Positions 13,000-25,600 of a stretch of 64,000 bases of DNA are shown here, piece after piece. The translations under genes and the position numbers were made by a program. The notes beneath the pieces are model-generated. The model did not search any database and had not been told where the DNA came from. It was given only the letters and a program-made list of their open reading frames with translations. The DNA lies in assembly GCF_033958435.1 (NCBI RefSeq), contig NC_134160.1, forward strand, positions 10,527,001 to 10,591,000. Reading direction: 5' to 3'. The DNA is from Carettochelys insculpta. Its lineage: Eukaryota; Chordata; Testudines; Carettochelyidae. Each line of letters starts with the position of its first letter. The stretch's first letter is position 1.

Positions 13000-14078
13000 G
13001 GGGATGAGGGAGTAGCCTGGGCTTTTGTTGTTTGCAAATCTAACGCGTCTATGGGTGCTTTGAGGCTGTCAGACTGCATAAGGCACAGGCCCCAAAACCA
13101 CGGACCTATCCACTCCACCAAAGCTTTTTTGGGGAAGAAAATCCAGACAGATTTTTGCCTAATTCCCATTCCAGATCACTTCCCCAGCCTCTTGCCCAAC
13201 AGCATCAGTTGCCCCAACGTAGCTGCTGCTTCATTTGTCAACATCTTGGCTGTTTTTTTTTTTCCCTTTTCCTGAGTGATTTGTTTCTAGCAGCTCCTAT
13301 AATGCTGCTGCTGTCACAATAGGCAAAGCTTGAGAGAAGGTGGCTTAATGAGCAAGAGCTGGCTGCATGCCTGTGTCTTTCAAGCCCCTGGTAGGAGCCT
13401 CTCTGCCAATGCTTGAAAGGAAGTAAGCAAGAGATGATAATGGAATTCCTTGCAGCTTGAGTCTTGACTTATTAAGAAAGGCCATCTGCCAGGGTGAATC
13501 CAATCTGATGTGCTCCTGAGACTCTTCCTGCCTCAACTGGATGGCCTGATATGTTCCTTTCTCTGGAAGGTCCTGGAGCCCCTGGTGGGCAATGAGGTTT
13601 TACCAGCTCTTGCAATTAAGTATAACTTCCATTAGTAAATTCCAGTCCAGGAGGCAGCAGAATGCTTCCTAATTACATGAGGTGGGGTGGGGTGGGGGTT
13701 GGTGGTGGTAAACCCACCAGCATAAGAACATAAAGGTGTGTGTGTGTGGGATGGAAATAATGGGACATGGTGCTGCTATGACAATGCTTGTGGGTGGCTG
13801 ATGTTCCATCCAGCTGGGGATGCACAGATCAGATCATGCTGGCAACTATTTTGTGTCCCCAGCCGTTTTCCCATCCTAATTTTGTGCATGGGAGGAATCC
13901 TTTGCACTATCTTTTCCTACTGCAGCCACTTCAGCTTGTGCTGACTTTAGGAGTTTGTATCCTATACAGCAATGAAAGCTTGACCTATCTACCAGTTGTT
14001 GTCATGAGGCAAGAGCTTAGTATCCTTTGCATGTGTCCCCCCTTGAAATAGATGGGTTTCAATCCTGATGGGACAAGT
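13000..14078. other. Intergenic stretch, nothing recognised
   Basis: I see no exon, RNA gene or clear repeat boundary in this stretch. There is a G-rich patch at 13,681-13,710. Confidence 0.4.
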
Positions 14079-14246
14079 ATCATGTTAGTCTGTATCTGCA
14101 AAAATGAGAAGTCCTGTGGCACCCTATAGACAAACTTTTTTTGGAGCATAGGTTTTCATGGGCAAACACTGTTTCATCTTTGCCCACAAAAGCTTATGCT
14201 CAAAAAATCTGTTAGCCTATAAGGTGCCCTAGGAGTTTATTGGTTT
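14079..14246. repeat. Inverted-dimer copy of a turtle-type short repeat
   Basis: The left half reads forward (GTCCTGTGGCACC, TATAGACAAAC, GGAGCATAGG, ATGGGCAAA). The right half reads the same motifs in reverse complement (TTTGCCCACAAAAGCTTATGCTC, TGTTAGCCTATAAGGTGCC), making a foldback. Related units lie at 17.2, 45.9, 50.7, 53.2 and 62.1 kb. Confidence 0.75.
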
Positions 14247-14689
14247 TTATCCTAATGGGAGGGCCTTGCTGTGGAATGTAACAGTGTAAATGATCTACTG
14301 CTGTGGGTTGTTTCCTGGGCATGTAGAAAAGGTGGGTGCGGAGATGGGGGGCGTGGAATGAAGGGGACTTTGGGGTAGAAATCTATCACTGCTCTTCATT
14401 TGTATCCTGCTCCAGGGCAATAAGGTTTCTTCTGTCTTTTTTGGCACACCAATGCAAGAAGGGGCTGGCTGTTGGCATGCTCAGCAGAGAGCCAAAGGCC
14501 TGGACTGTAAGAGGACCAAACTCCTTTTGCTAGAAGGGGTGCTACCATTGTTCCCCATTTCTATTGAAGACAGAAAAAAGAAATAATGGGCTTAAGGTCC
14601 AGCAAGGGTTATTAGGTTAGGTTAGCTCTTGAGGGGGGAAAGCTTTCTAAGGATAGTTAAGTACTGGCCTAGCTCCTGGGGTCAGGTGT

Positions 14690-14826
14690 GGAACCCCAAG
14701 TCTTACAGGCCTTTAAGTCTAGTTTGGTCAAACACCTGTTAGGGATGTTCTTGCACCTGGCTTCAGCCCAGGGGCTGGACTTGACAACTTCTCAGGGTCC
14801 TTTCAGCCCTGCATTTCTGTGATATT
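14690..14826 (+). mobile_element. CR1 LINE 3'-end fragment
   Basis: The segment runs 'gcctttaagtctagtttgg', 'ggggctggacttgac' and 'tcctttcagccctgcatttctgtga'. This is the diagnostic CR1 3' terminus, as in the copies at 32.8, 57.1 and 59.9 kb. Confidence 0.75.
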
Positions 14827-14829
14827 GCA

Positions 14830-17159
14830 AGGGAAGCTGCCCTGGCTGATGTCCCCCCAGCCACTCCTGTGTCAAAAGAGAGGGCATGGGCCTCTGTACT
14901 GTGCAGCTGGAAGCAGAGTGCAACACTAACAACTGAATAAGAACAAAGAACCTAGGAATAAGAACAAAGTAGCCAAGCTGTTGGTTAATGCGCAATGGAT
15001 AGCCTAGCTCATAGGGCGCAATGGTGCCAGAGGACAACTTCCAAATCTTAACTACTTCCCCTCACTCTTGTTGAGCACTGCAGGCAAGGACCATTCATCC
15101 ATTAACCCTTCCAGGTAGTCTAGGGAACAAAGCAAAGTTTTCATCAGACGGGCTAGTTTTGTTTTATCATCGGCCTGGGATGTGAGCATACAAACTGCAT
15201 GAAACAAGTGAGGCCTTATTCTCCCTTTTCTTTGTGAGGTTTGGTAATGGAACATCTCAAAGAAATTTTTACTGCGCAGTTGCGGAACTGAAGCTTGGCC
15301 TAGAAGAAATGTGGCATAACCTGAAGGCTTTGCTGTTTGGGAAATGGATTGAGGGGTGTCCTCCCACTTCAGTCTCCACAGCAAAGATGCTCTTGTGACA
15401 GTCAGCTTCCTTATGTGCAACTTCATGAAGTGAATGAGCTGGACAGACTGAGTTCAGCTCTTTCATCCAAGAGTAGTTGTTCTAAGGCACTGTGTAGTTC
15501 AAGGATATTAGTTAATGTCCTATCATGTTTCTACAGCTTAGTGTAGCTACAGCAACATAGACTGACAGGCTGATCTGGTTGTTGTCCCCTGGCTCCAATG
15601 GTCTGATTAGCAGGACAGGTACAGTGCTTTGACTATATTAGCTTCTCTAAATTTGCTAGCTGATACCTTCCAGCAACATGCCTTTAAGAGCTTGCCTTGA
15701 CCAGGATTTAATCAAGCTGGACTTAGCATGGGGGAAGTGTGTACTGCGGATTATCTTTCACCACTCTGAAGTGCATTGCTGCACGCACGCTCCTCATTTT
15801 CTCATGCTCCTTCTCTTCTGAAACAGCTGTAGATACTAACTTCGAGAGGAAGTGCCCTGCTAATGCAGTTCAGTAGTGAGACATCTAGGCCTTATAGCAC
15901 AAAACAGCAGCATAGAGCTGAAATGGGAAAAGTCAGCTAAAAAGGACAAGATGATCTCCTGCTTAAACATGAGGCCATGAATTTATTCCCTGCTGCCTAT
16001 TGGGAATAGCTCCCTACCTTTATTAAAAACAAGCTGCATCCCCCTCCCCCTGCCTCCCCAAAATAACTTTTATTAATGCAGGGCAACCCTCTTGGTGTTT
16101 TAAAGTGACCTTGTGCAGAATGAAGGCAGATGTACAGACATGGAAACTAGTCCAAGACTTTTCTAGCAGAGCTCCATGGGCTGGGTTCCCACTCTGCAAC
16201 ACTTCAAACATTACTCATTGCTCCCAGGGGCTGTGGCAGGGTGCTGGCATGACCACTATCTTCTCATTATGCAAGGAAATAGCTTGCTGTAAGGAGGAAT
16301 CAATGACTTCTAGAAGCATAACAAGGAGTACCTAGAGGTGTGTGCTGTACGTGACACTCATCCTAGCTCCTACCAAAAGCTGATGAAGTGTCTTGCTCTT
16401 GGGTATGGGATACAGCAGCCAGTTAACCCATTTTCCTTCTAGTACAGCAATTTATCACTCAGTATCCTGCTGAACAGGTTGTGATGGTATAAATCTGGAA
16501 TAAACAAATTTCTTCTTGAGCTTTCTCATGTAGTTGAACTAAACTTCCTAATAAACCAATTATTTTTCTAATTTGATCCTGGATTTGTAAATATTCTGTA
16601 CCTTGTAGGAGTGGGTCAGTGTGAATTGAAACTTGATTTGCTAAAGTGTATTAAATGCTTTGGGATCCTGGGCTCAGATTTGCCATAGAAGGGCCAGGGA
16701 TGTGTTGTTTCTTCCCAATGTTCTTCTGTTTTCCTGATTGTGTGTCTGATAGCTACTTGTATCCCTCTTCCCTAAGGTGTGGTGCTGTTGTCCCTCATCT
16801 TAGTTCCTTAATTTTCCTCTCCTCTGTCTTAATTCCTTTTAATTTGTATACCCAGTATAAATGTCCTCAAGTCTGCCCTACCGATCCCCTGCCAGAATTT
16901 TGGAAAAAACACAGAAAAGACCCAGCTAACTGTTCTCTGGTTCTACAGTGAGCCGAGAGCACACAAACAAAGGCCAAGACTGCAGGAGTTTCTTTGGCCA
17001 GTGCTGCTGAGGGGTTAGCCATATGCTATAAACATGATCAGTAAAGGTTGGGTCATCCATCTCTGTCAGTTTCATAGCTTTAAGGGTCTCCCAGCAAATG
17101 AGAACACAACACACTGGTTTGGGGGAACATTCTAGGAACAAAAAGCACTACTATGATAT
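14830..17159. other. Intergenic stretch, nothing recognised
   Basis: No coding exon or RNA gene is recognisable. Several open frames of 60-125 codons occur but show no family motifs. Confidence 0.4.
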
Positions 17160-17372
17160 TAACAAGAAGTCTTGTGGCACCTTACAGACAGGTTGGAGCA
17201 TAAGCTTTCGTGGGCAAAGACCCGCTTCATCAGATGCATGAGACGAATGCATCAGATGAAGCGGGTCTTTGCACACGAAAGCTTATGCTCCAAAATATCT
17301 GTTAGTCTATAAGATGCCACAAGGCTTGTTGTTCTCGAAGCTACAGGCTAACACAGCTCCCTCTCTGATACT
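17158..17372. repeat. Inverted-dimer copy of short repeat
   Basis: The forward arm AAGTCTTGTGGCACC...GGAGCATAAGCTTTCGTGGG is mirrored by CACGAAAGCTTATGCTCC...GATGCCACAAGGCTTG. The centre is around 'gatgcatgagacgaatgcatc'. The tail 'ctaacacagctccctctctg' ends the right arm. Confidence 0.8.
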
Positions 17373-17729
17373 GTGATATTGGCACTAAAGCAAAACCCAC
17401 CACCCACAATCTTTCTGCAACAATGGATGAATAAATTCTCAGCATGTCCCAGAAAGGAAGGATTCTGTCACCTTGATGTAACTTGCAAAGAGAAGGCAAA
17501 GCAGAGAAATCTGTCATTCCTGCAGCGAGGACAGCTTATATCCACTCTGAATGGGGAGAATGCCAGGCAGTTCCCTGGGCCTGTCACAATGTAAATGAAA
17601 CATCCATGGTGCTGCAGACTTCTTATCACGAGCAAGAAAAAAAGGGATGGTCCCTCAGGGGCAGCACTAATGAACAATACATAACTATTCCTGCTACTTC
17701 AATTGGGCATTGTTAGACACAAGCTGTTG

Positions 17730-18006
17730 TAGAATCATAGAACACTAGAACTGGAAGGAACCTCGAGGTCAGTGAGTCCTGTCCCCTGCCCTCTTGGCAG
17801 AACCAAACACCATATAGAATCATCCGCAACAGGGGTCTGTCCAACTTGCTCTTAAATATCTCCAGCGATGGAGATTCCATAACCTCCCTAGGTAACTTAT
17901 TCCAGTGTTTAACCACCCTGACAGGAATTTTTTTTTCCAAATGTCTAATCTAAACCTCCCTTGCTGCAGTTTAAGCTCATTGCTCCTTGTCCTATTTTCC
18001 AAGGTT
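17730..18006 (-). mobile_element. CR1 LINE 3'-end fragment
   Basis: On the + strand it starts 'agaatcatagaacactaga' and 'ctggaaggaacctcgaggtc', the reverse complement of a CR1 3' end. The minus strand encodes a decayed RVVKHWNKLPREV block typical of the CR1 ORF2 C-terminus. Confidence 0.85.
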
Positions 18007-18539
18007 GCACTTTGTTAGGAAATGATTCCCCTTTTTGGGCATCCGGAGCAGGACATTGATATAACTCCTAATTCATGTGAATGGGCAGCGTGTCCTTTCC
18101 ACTGAGAATCGAGCATGTGTAAACCAGCACTTAAATATTGCACCGTCTTTGGATGGGTAAGAGAAAGAAGATTGACTTTTAAGAGCATAAGGCTGTTTTT
18201 GGAGTACTCGGAGCCAGTGCCCAAACTCATACCCATTTAATGACACACTGGTCGTGGCTGTTCTCTCGCTATTTATTCTAGACCCTCCACCAAACTGTGG
18301 TTGCGAGAGGAATGGAAAATAGTCAAGTTCCTGTCCTTTAGACAGGCAGATACGGCGCCGTTCAGTGTCGCTACAGCAGGGCCTGCTTACAAAATTCTTC
18401 GAATCAGAACTGTTGAGAGCCTGGGACTCGTCGGAACCGGACTTTTGGCTCAGGGTCACCTGGCGTTTCTCAGCCCTGGTTTGAAGAAATCTCCCTTCGT
18501 GCTCGACGGCGGGAACGGGACAGGGAGAAGGCGCCAGTC

Positions 18540-19660
18540 AGCGGGACTCAGCTGAGATGCCCTGGGAAGGTGCTAGCTCGTGGGCTGCCCCCACCTGGCC
18601 GGGACGGAGGCGCTTGAATCAGCGCCCCAGCCCCAGGGTGGCACCATTTTGGCTCTGGGGGTGATGGACCAAGGAGGGTGTGAGTCAAGCCCCCAGCAGG
18701 GGTTACGCCCCAGCCCCGGAGCCGGAGCCGGAAGCCAGCGGCAGCAGGGACCGGAACAGCTCTGAGCATCTGGACCTAAGGGCTCGCCCCGGGGGGGGGA
18801 GGGGCGGCCCCACGTGCCCCTGGGGCCGAACTGAGCATTGGCCGGCTGAACCCGGGGTCGTGGGTTCAACCCTTGAGGGGCCACTGGGGGCTCTGGGGGC
18901 AGAAGCATTGGGGGAGGCCGTAGGGGACGCCCGGGCGGGAGACGCGGGGCTATGGGGGCGGGGCGGGGCGGGGGGGCCAGTTTCCCATCCCAAAGGCGCC
19001 AGGCCGGACCCCACCAGCGAACGGCCCCGCTCACCGTAGTTACCGGACGGCCCCGGAAGCGGGCGCGGTCTCCAGGAAGTGACGCGGCGGCGGCGATGGC
19101 GGAAGCGGAGGCCGCGGGGGGGAAGATGAAGCAGTTCAATGGCGGCGGGGGGGCCGGGCTGGAGCCCGAGCGCGGCCGTTTCCCCTACTGCGTGGTGTGG
19201 ACGCCCATCCCCGTGCTGACGTGAGTGCGCCGCGGGGGCGGCTCCGTGCGGCGGCCCGCGGGCGGGAGCCTGTCAGCGCGCACGGCCGGGTCCCGGACAG
19301 CCCTGGTGGGGGGGCGGCCCCAGTCGGGCCAAGGGGAGCCGCCGCCGTCTCTCCGTCCGGGGCGGGCGGCCGGGGGCGCCGGACGAGCCCGGGGCCGCCC
19401 CCGCCTCCGGAGCTTGGCCCTGGGACGTGCCCGCCCTGGTGTCCTCTGCTGGGGGCCGCGGGCGCTCGGGGGTCGCTCCCGCGCGTCCCAAGGCGGCTGT
19501 GAGCGACGCTGAGACGCGCCCCTCAGGCAGCGGGACCGGGGTCCGCCAGGCGCTGGGGTACAGCGACGTCCTGCTCTCCCCAGTCCGCCCGGTCAGTCCA
19601 GCCCCGCCGACCAGAGCAGACGTCGCTGTCCCCCGGCGTAGCGCCGCGGTCTGCTGAGCC
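18540..19660 (+). promoter_or_regulatory. CpG island and promoter region of TMEM222
   Basis: This region is strongly GC- and CpG-rich against an AT-rich surround. It includes GC boxes (GGGGCGGGGCGGGG near 18,955) just upstream of the first TMEM222 exon. There is no evident TATA box. Long overlapping open frames on both strands are a composition effect. Confidence 0.8.
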
Positions 19661-22600
19661 AGCGGGGTCGCCCCAGTACTAGCGGCGGGTGCCCGCGTGG
19701 CGACCGGCAAGCTGCGGTTTTCTGGTCGGCTTGTATCAAAGAACACTGGGAGTGGAAGGGACCTCGAGAGGCCATCGAGTCCAGCCCCCTGCCCTCATGG
19801 CAGGACCAAGTGCTGTTAAACCATCCCTGATAGACACTTATCTAACCTGCTCTTAAATATCTCCAGAGATGGAGATTCCACAACATCCCCAGGCAATTTA
19901 TTCCACTGTTTGACCACCCTGACAGTTAGGAACTTTTTCCTAATGTCCAACCTAAACCTCCTCATACCCCAACTGGGGCCTAACCAGTGCAGAGTAGAGC
20001 GGAAGAAGGACTTCTCATGTCTTGTTCACAACACACCTGTTAATGCATCCCAGAATCATGTTTGCTTTTTTTTGCAACAGTTGACTCGTATTTAGCTTGT
20101 GGTCCACTATAACCCCTTGATCCCTTTCTGCCGTAGTCATTCCTAGACACTCGCTTCCCATTCTGTATGTGTGAAACTGACTGTTCCTTTCTAAGTGGAA
20201 CACTTTGCATTTGTCTTTTTTAAACTTCATCCTGTTTACTTCAGACCATTTCTCCAATTTGTCCAGATAATTTTGAATTATGACCCTGTCTTTCAAAGCA
20301 GTTGCAACCCCTCCCAGCTTGGTATCATCTGCAAACTTAATAAGTGTAATGTCTATGCCAGTATCTAAATTGTAGGGGGATCTGGGTTGGGTGCTCCATG
20401 CTTGGCTCTCCACTCCTATTCCTCAGTGCTGCAAAGGCAGACTGAGCACAGGGATGGGTACAGGAAAGCCTGCTTAACAACCAGCTAGATTTGTGAGCCC
20501 TCCAGGAAATCATAGAACAATAGAGCTGGAAGAGACCTAAAAAGCCATCGAGTCCAGCCCCCTGCCCTAGGCAGGACCAAACCCATCCGATCAGCCCAGC
20601 AAGGGCTTTGTCAAGACAGACTTAAACACCCCAGAGACTCCACTACTGCCCTGGGTAGACTATTCCAATGCTTCACCACCCTCCTAGTGAAAAAGTTTTT
20701 CCTAATGTTCAACCCGGACCTTCCCAGCTGCAACTTGAGACCGTTGTTCCATGTTCTGCCATCCGTGACCACTGTGAACAGCCTCTGTCCAGCCTCTTTG
20801 CAACCTCCCTTCAGTAAGTTGAAGGCTGTTATCAAGTCCCCCCTCAGTCTTCTCTTCTGCAGACTAAAGGGTCTCAATTCCCTCAACCTTTCTTCATAGG
20901 TCATATGCACCAGACCCCTAATTATTTTGGTTGCCCTCTGCTGGACCCTCTCCAGTGTATCCACATCCTTCCTATAATTGGGGGCCGAGAACTGGACACA
21001 GTACTGCACGTGCGGCCTCACCAAAGCAGAATAAAGAGGAATAATCACTTCTCAGGATCTACTGGCAATGCTTCTCTTGATGCAACCTAATATGCCATTA
21101 GTGGGTACACTGTTGACTCATGTCCAGCTTCTCGTCCACAACAACTCCCAGGTCCTTTTCTGCAGAACTACTACTGAGCCAGTCGGACCCCAGCCTGTAA
21201 CAATGCTTGGGATTCTTCTGGCCCAAGTGCAGGACTCTGCACTTGTCCTTATTGAACCTCATCAGATTTCTTGCAGCCCAGTCTTGCAATTTGTCTAAGT
21301 CACTCTGGACCCTGTCCCTACCCTCCAGCACGTCTACCTCTCCACCCTAGCTTAGTGTCATCCGCAAACTTGATGAGGGTGCAGTCCAACCCCTCATCCA
21401 GGTCATTGATAAATATGTTGAAAAGGACCCAGAACTGAACCTTGGGGCACTCCACTAGAAACCAACCACCATCCCGACGTTGAGCCATTGATCACTACCC
21501 CACTGGGCCCGACCTTCTAGCCAGCTGTCTATCCATCTAAGTGTCCATATATCCAATCCACATTCCTTGAACTTGCTGACAAGAATATTGTGGGAGAGTT
21601 TATCAAAAGCTTTGCTAAAGTCAAGATAAGTCACATCCATTGATTTTTTTCCCCTATCCACAGAGCCGGGTATCTCACCATAGAAGCTAATCAGATTGGT
21701 CGGGCATGAATTGCCCTATATGAATCCAGGCTGACTATTTCTGATCACTTTCCCCATCTCCAAGTGCCTCAAAATGACTTCCTTGAGGAGCCCCTCCGTG
21801 ATTTTTCCAGGGACTGATGTACGACTGACCGGTCTATAGTTCTCTGGATCATCCTTCTTCCCTTTTTTAAAGACGGACACTACATTTGCCTTTTTCCAAT
21901 CATCCGGGATGTCTCCTGATCTCCACGACTTTTCAGAGATAATGGCCAAGGGCCCATTAAAAACATACGCCAGCTCTCTCAGAACCCTCAGATGAATTAG
22001 GTCTGGGCCCATGGATTTATGTACATTTAGCTTTTTTAGATAGCTCCTAACCTGTTCTTTCCCTACCAAAGGCTGTCCACCTTCATCCCACAGTGCATCA
22101 CTTATCGCATTAGTTTGGAAGCTGTCCTTGTCTGTGAAGACAGAGGCAAAGAAAGCATTAAGTTCTTCAGCTTTCCCTACATCATCTGTATCTGGGTTAT
22201 CTAGCTCATCCAGTAGGGGCCCCGTGCCCTCTCTGATCACCTTCTTCTTGCTAACATGCCTGTAGAAACTTTTCTTGTTATCCTTCACGTTCCTCGCGAG
22301 TCGCAGTTTCAGTTGTGCTTTCGCCTTCCTGGTAACTGCCCTACATTCTCGAGCTATACATTTATATCCCTCCCTAGACGTCTGTCCAAGTTTCCACTTT
22401 TTGTAAGCTCCCTTTTTGTGCCTGAGTTTCCCAAGGATTTCCCCAATAAGCCAGTCTGGTCTCCTACCATATTTACTTCTCTTGCTGCGCATCGGGATGA
22501 TTTCTTTCTACACCTTCAATAGGGCTTCCTTAAAATACTGCCAGTTTTCCTGGACTCCTTTTTCTTTAATGGTAGCATCCCAGGGGTTTCTGCCCATCAG

Positions 22601-25600
22601 GTTCCTGAAGGAGTCAAAGTCTACACTTTTCTAAACTCCAAGGTGTGTAATTTACTGCTCTCTTTCCTCCTTTTGGGCAGGATCCTGACGTCTATCATCT
22701 CACGAGCACTGCTTCCCAGATTGTCACCCACCTCTACCTTCCCTATTAGTTCCTCCCTGTTTGTAAGCAGCAGGTCGAGCTGTGCACGACCTCTGGTCGG
22801 GTCCTTCAGGACTTGTACCAAGAAGTGATCCCCAACATTCTCCAGAAACTTCTTGGACTGCTTGTGTACCGCCATATTGGTCTCCCAACAGATGTCAGGG
22901 TAACTAAAGTCCCCTATGATAACAAGAGCCTGCGATCCAGAAACTTCTTTCAGTTGTCCAAAGAAAGCCTCAGCTACCTCGTCATCCTGATTTGGCAGCC
23001 TATAGCAGACACCAACCACCACATCTCGAGTGCTGCCTACACCACTAAGCTTGACCCAGAGATTCTCAACAGGCTTTTTTCCCTCTATGTGCTGGAGTTC
23101 CAAGCAGTCATGGTGCTCTCTTATATACAGTGCAACCCCTCCTCCTTTTCTCCCTTGCCTGCTCTTCCTGAAGAGTTTATACCCTTTCATGACAGCGCTC
23201 CAGTCATGTGAGTCATCCCACCGAGTCCCTGTTGTCCCAACCAAGTCATAGTTCTTGGACTGGCCCAGGTCGTCTGATTCCTCCTGCTTGTTACCCAGGC
23301 TTCCGGCATTGGTGTACAAACACCTTAGATAACCAGTCGATCTCCCTGCCCTCTCTACTTGAACCAGGAGTCTGCTTTTCTTGTACATTCCTCTGGCCTG
23401 CAAGTTCCTTTCTCTCCTCAGGGATTTGGTCACCGTCCCCCAGCAAACCTAGTTTAATCCTGGCCAGTTATCCTCAACACAAGTAGCAGTTACCTCCAGA
23501 TCTGAGGAAGTGGGTCTACCCCATGAAAGCTCATCACCTAATAAATTTTGTTAGTCTTTAAAGTGCTCCATGACTGCTGGTGTTTTTTTTTTTACAAGTA
23601 GCAGTTATGAACCATGGGTTTGGTTCAGAGCATGGGAGTGATGAATCCAGTGGTTCATGAAGGTTCATTTTCCCCTCCTTGTGTCACTTCTGCTTCACAT
23701 ACAAGGCTTGGCCTATACAAGAAAGGAGATTCAACCGAAGATATGCTATTCCAGCTACATGAATTGTGTAGCTGGAGTCAGCATACCTTCGGTTGATTTA
23801 TGGCATGGGTCCACTGTGGGATGTCAACAGGAAAATCTCTCCCATAGATATCTCTTGCTCCTTGGGAGGAGTACCTTGGTCAAGGAGGGCACCCCCAGGG
23901 TTCAATTTAGCACATTCCTGCTAGGCACACTAAATCAAACCCCTGGAAGGTTGGTCGGGTAGGGATGATCCATATGTAGACAAGCCTTAATAGATGCTTC
24001 CCACTAAAGAAGTGTGAATGATCACAAGGGCAACCGGGGCCAATTTACAACTACTGCTTTTTTGTACCTTCTCACTAAGGCTGCGTGACATGTATGTTTT
24101 TCAAGTCCAAACCCCGTGATTGCTCTGGGTTTTCCATAAAAAGTCACTGTTTGTGTCACTCTGGCTAAGCTGCTTCTGAGTAGCTGCATTAATTTTATAG
24201 TTGGCATTAGATATGCCCGGTGTAACAGGGTGTTGTGGACTTATTAATTGTTTGAAACATTTAACTTACAGTTTAAAATTACTTGAGGAAAAATCTTTGT
24301 CAATTTCCCACAGCAAATAACTTTAAATATTACATAATTTATAATTACGAATGGATTATTTTGGTATGTCTTTTCCAATTTTCTTTCATGTGACTGGAGA
24401 AAACAGCCCAAACACAGCCAGTGCTAGTGATGACCAAAGAAGTGCATGCAAAATTAGTACGCAAGAAAGAGGCATTTGGAATCAGTATAAGCTTTTTCTG
24501 CAAGCCTCCCAAAACATCCACAGCTGCTGTAGCCCCCAGTGCTGGAGTCAACTTGTGCATGGCTGCACTACTTGCATTCTCTGCGCTCTATGCCTGCCCC
24601 CAGCACAATCCCTGCAGCTCCTATTGGGGAGCTGCCTGGGCTGTGCTTGTGGTGCACACAGTAGAGAGAGACCCCTTCCCACCTATGGTGCGCACTGCAG
24701 AGAGACGCACACGTTGACCCCAGCAACTGACTGCTTTGAATGGCGTGTCGGTCTGTGGCAGGTAAGAAGCCTACCTGAGAGTCTTGTTGGACTGCTGGCT
24801 GGGTAGATGCCTCCCAGCCATAACCTGCACCTGGCGTGCACACAAGCCCCGCACTCCAACGCCCTGCCCCACATCACAACCAAAACACTAGGCACCTCTG
24901 CTTCAAGACATAGCCCCCCCCCACACCAGGTTACAATCCAAGCCCTCTGCACCCCATCCACCAACCCTGGCCACAGCTCCCTCCCACACCATACCCCTCC
25001 ACCAAGTCAGAAATCCACTCCTGCATCCATACTCTCCCAGACTCCACATCCCCAAAGTAATATTGTAGAAAAGGGCGGTCCTTGTCCACTTTCCAAATTC
25101 TTGGAATGGCTCCTCATCAAAAATTGTCTTCAACCCCCTAGCTAAGTTCTAGTTGTTGCAGAGCTGAGACAAGGGAGAACATATATTTTATGCAGTGTGC
25201 CACAAATCAGCATGATAACCCTTCAACCTTGGATGCAGAAGAAAAAGCATACAGTTTTCATGTTAAGGAGTGGTCTAAGGTTGCAGATCAGCTTTTCTTG
25301 TAACTCCATTTGCACTGCCTTAAACATTCCAGGCTTAGTCTCATCCCAGAGTCCTTTAAAAAATCTTTTAGTGCATTAAGGATTAAGACATATATCCTTT
25401 TAACAAGCCACTGGGTATCTTTACTTTCCCATGGATTTTCCCTCCTGTGTCTGTATTGACTGCTTTCCGCAGAAACATCAGAAACCTCATGAGATGATAG
25501 TGATGCTGTAAAATTTCTTGTTGTATGGCACAATTTACAAATTTTCCTCCTCTCTTCCCAATCCTCTGGACCATATAGTCCCAAAATCTTGAATTTAAAA

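Noticed and set aside
18573..19746. Open frames of 100-190 codons around the TMEM222 promoter
   Set aside because: Same CpG composition effect. Only the frame holding the TMEM222 start continues into recognisable exons.
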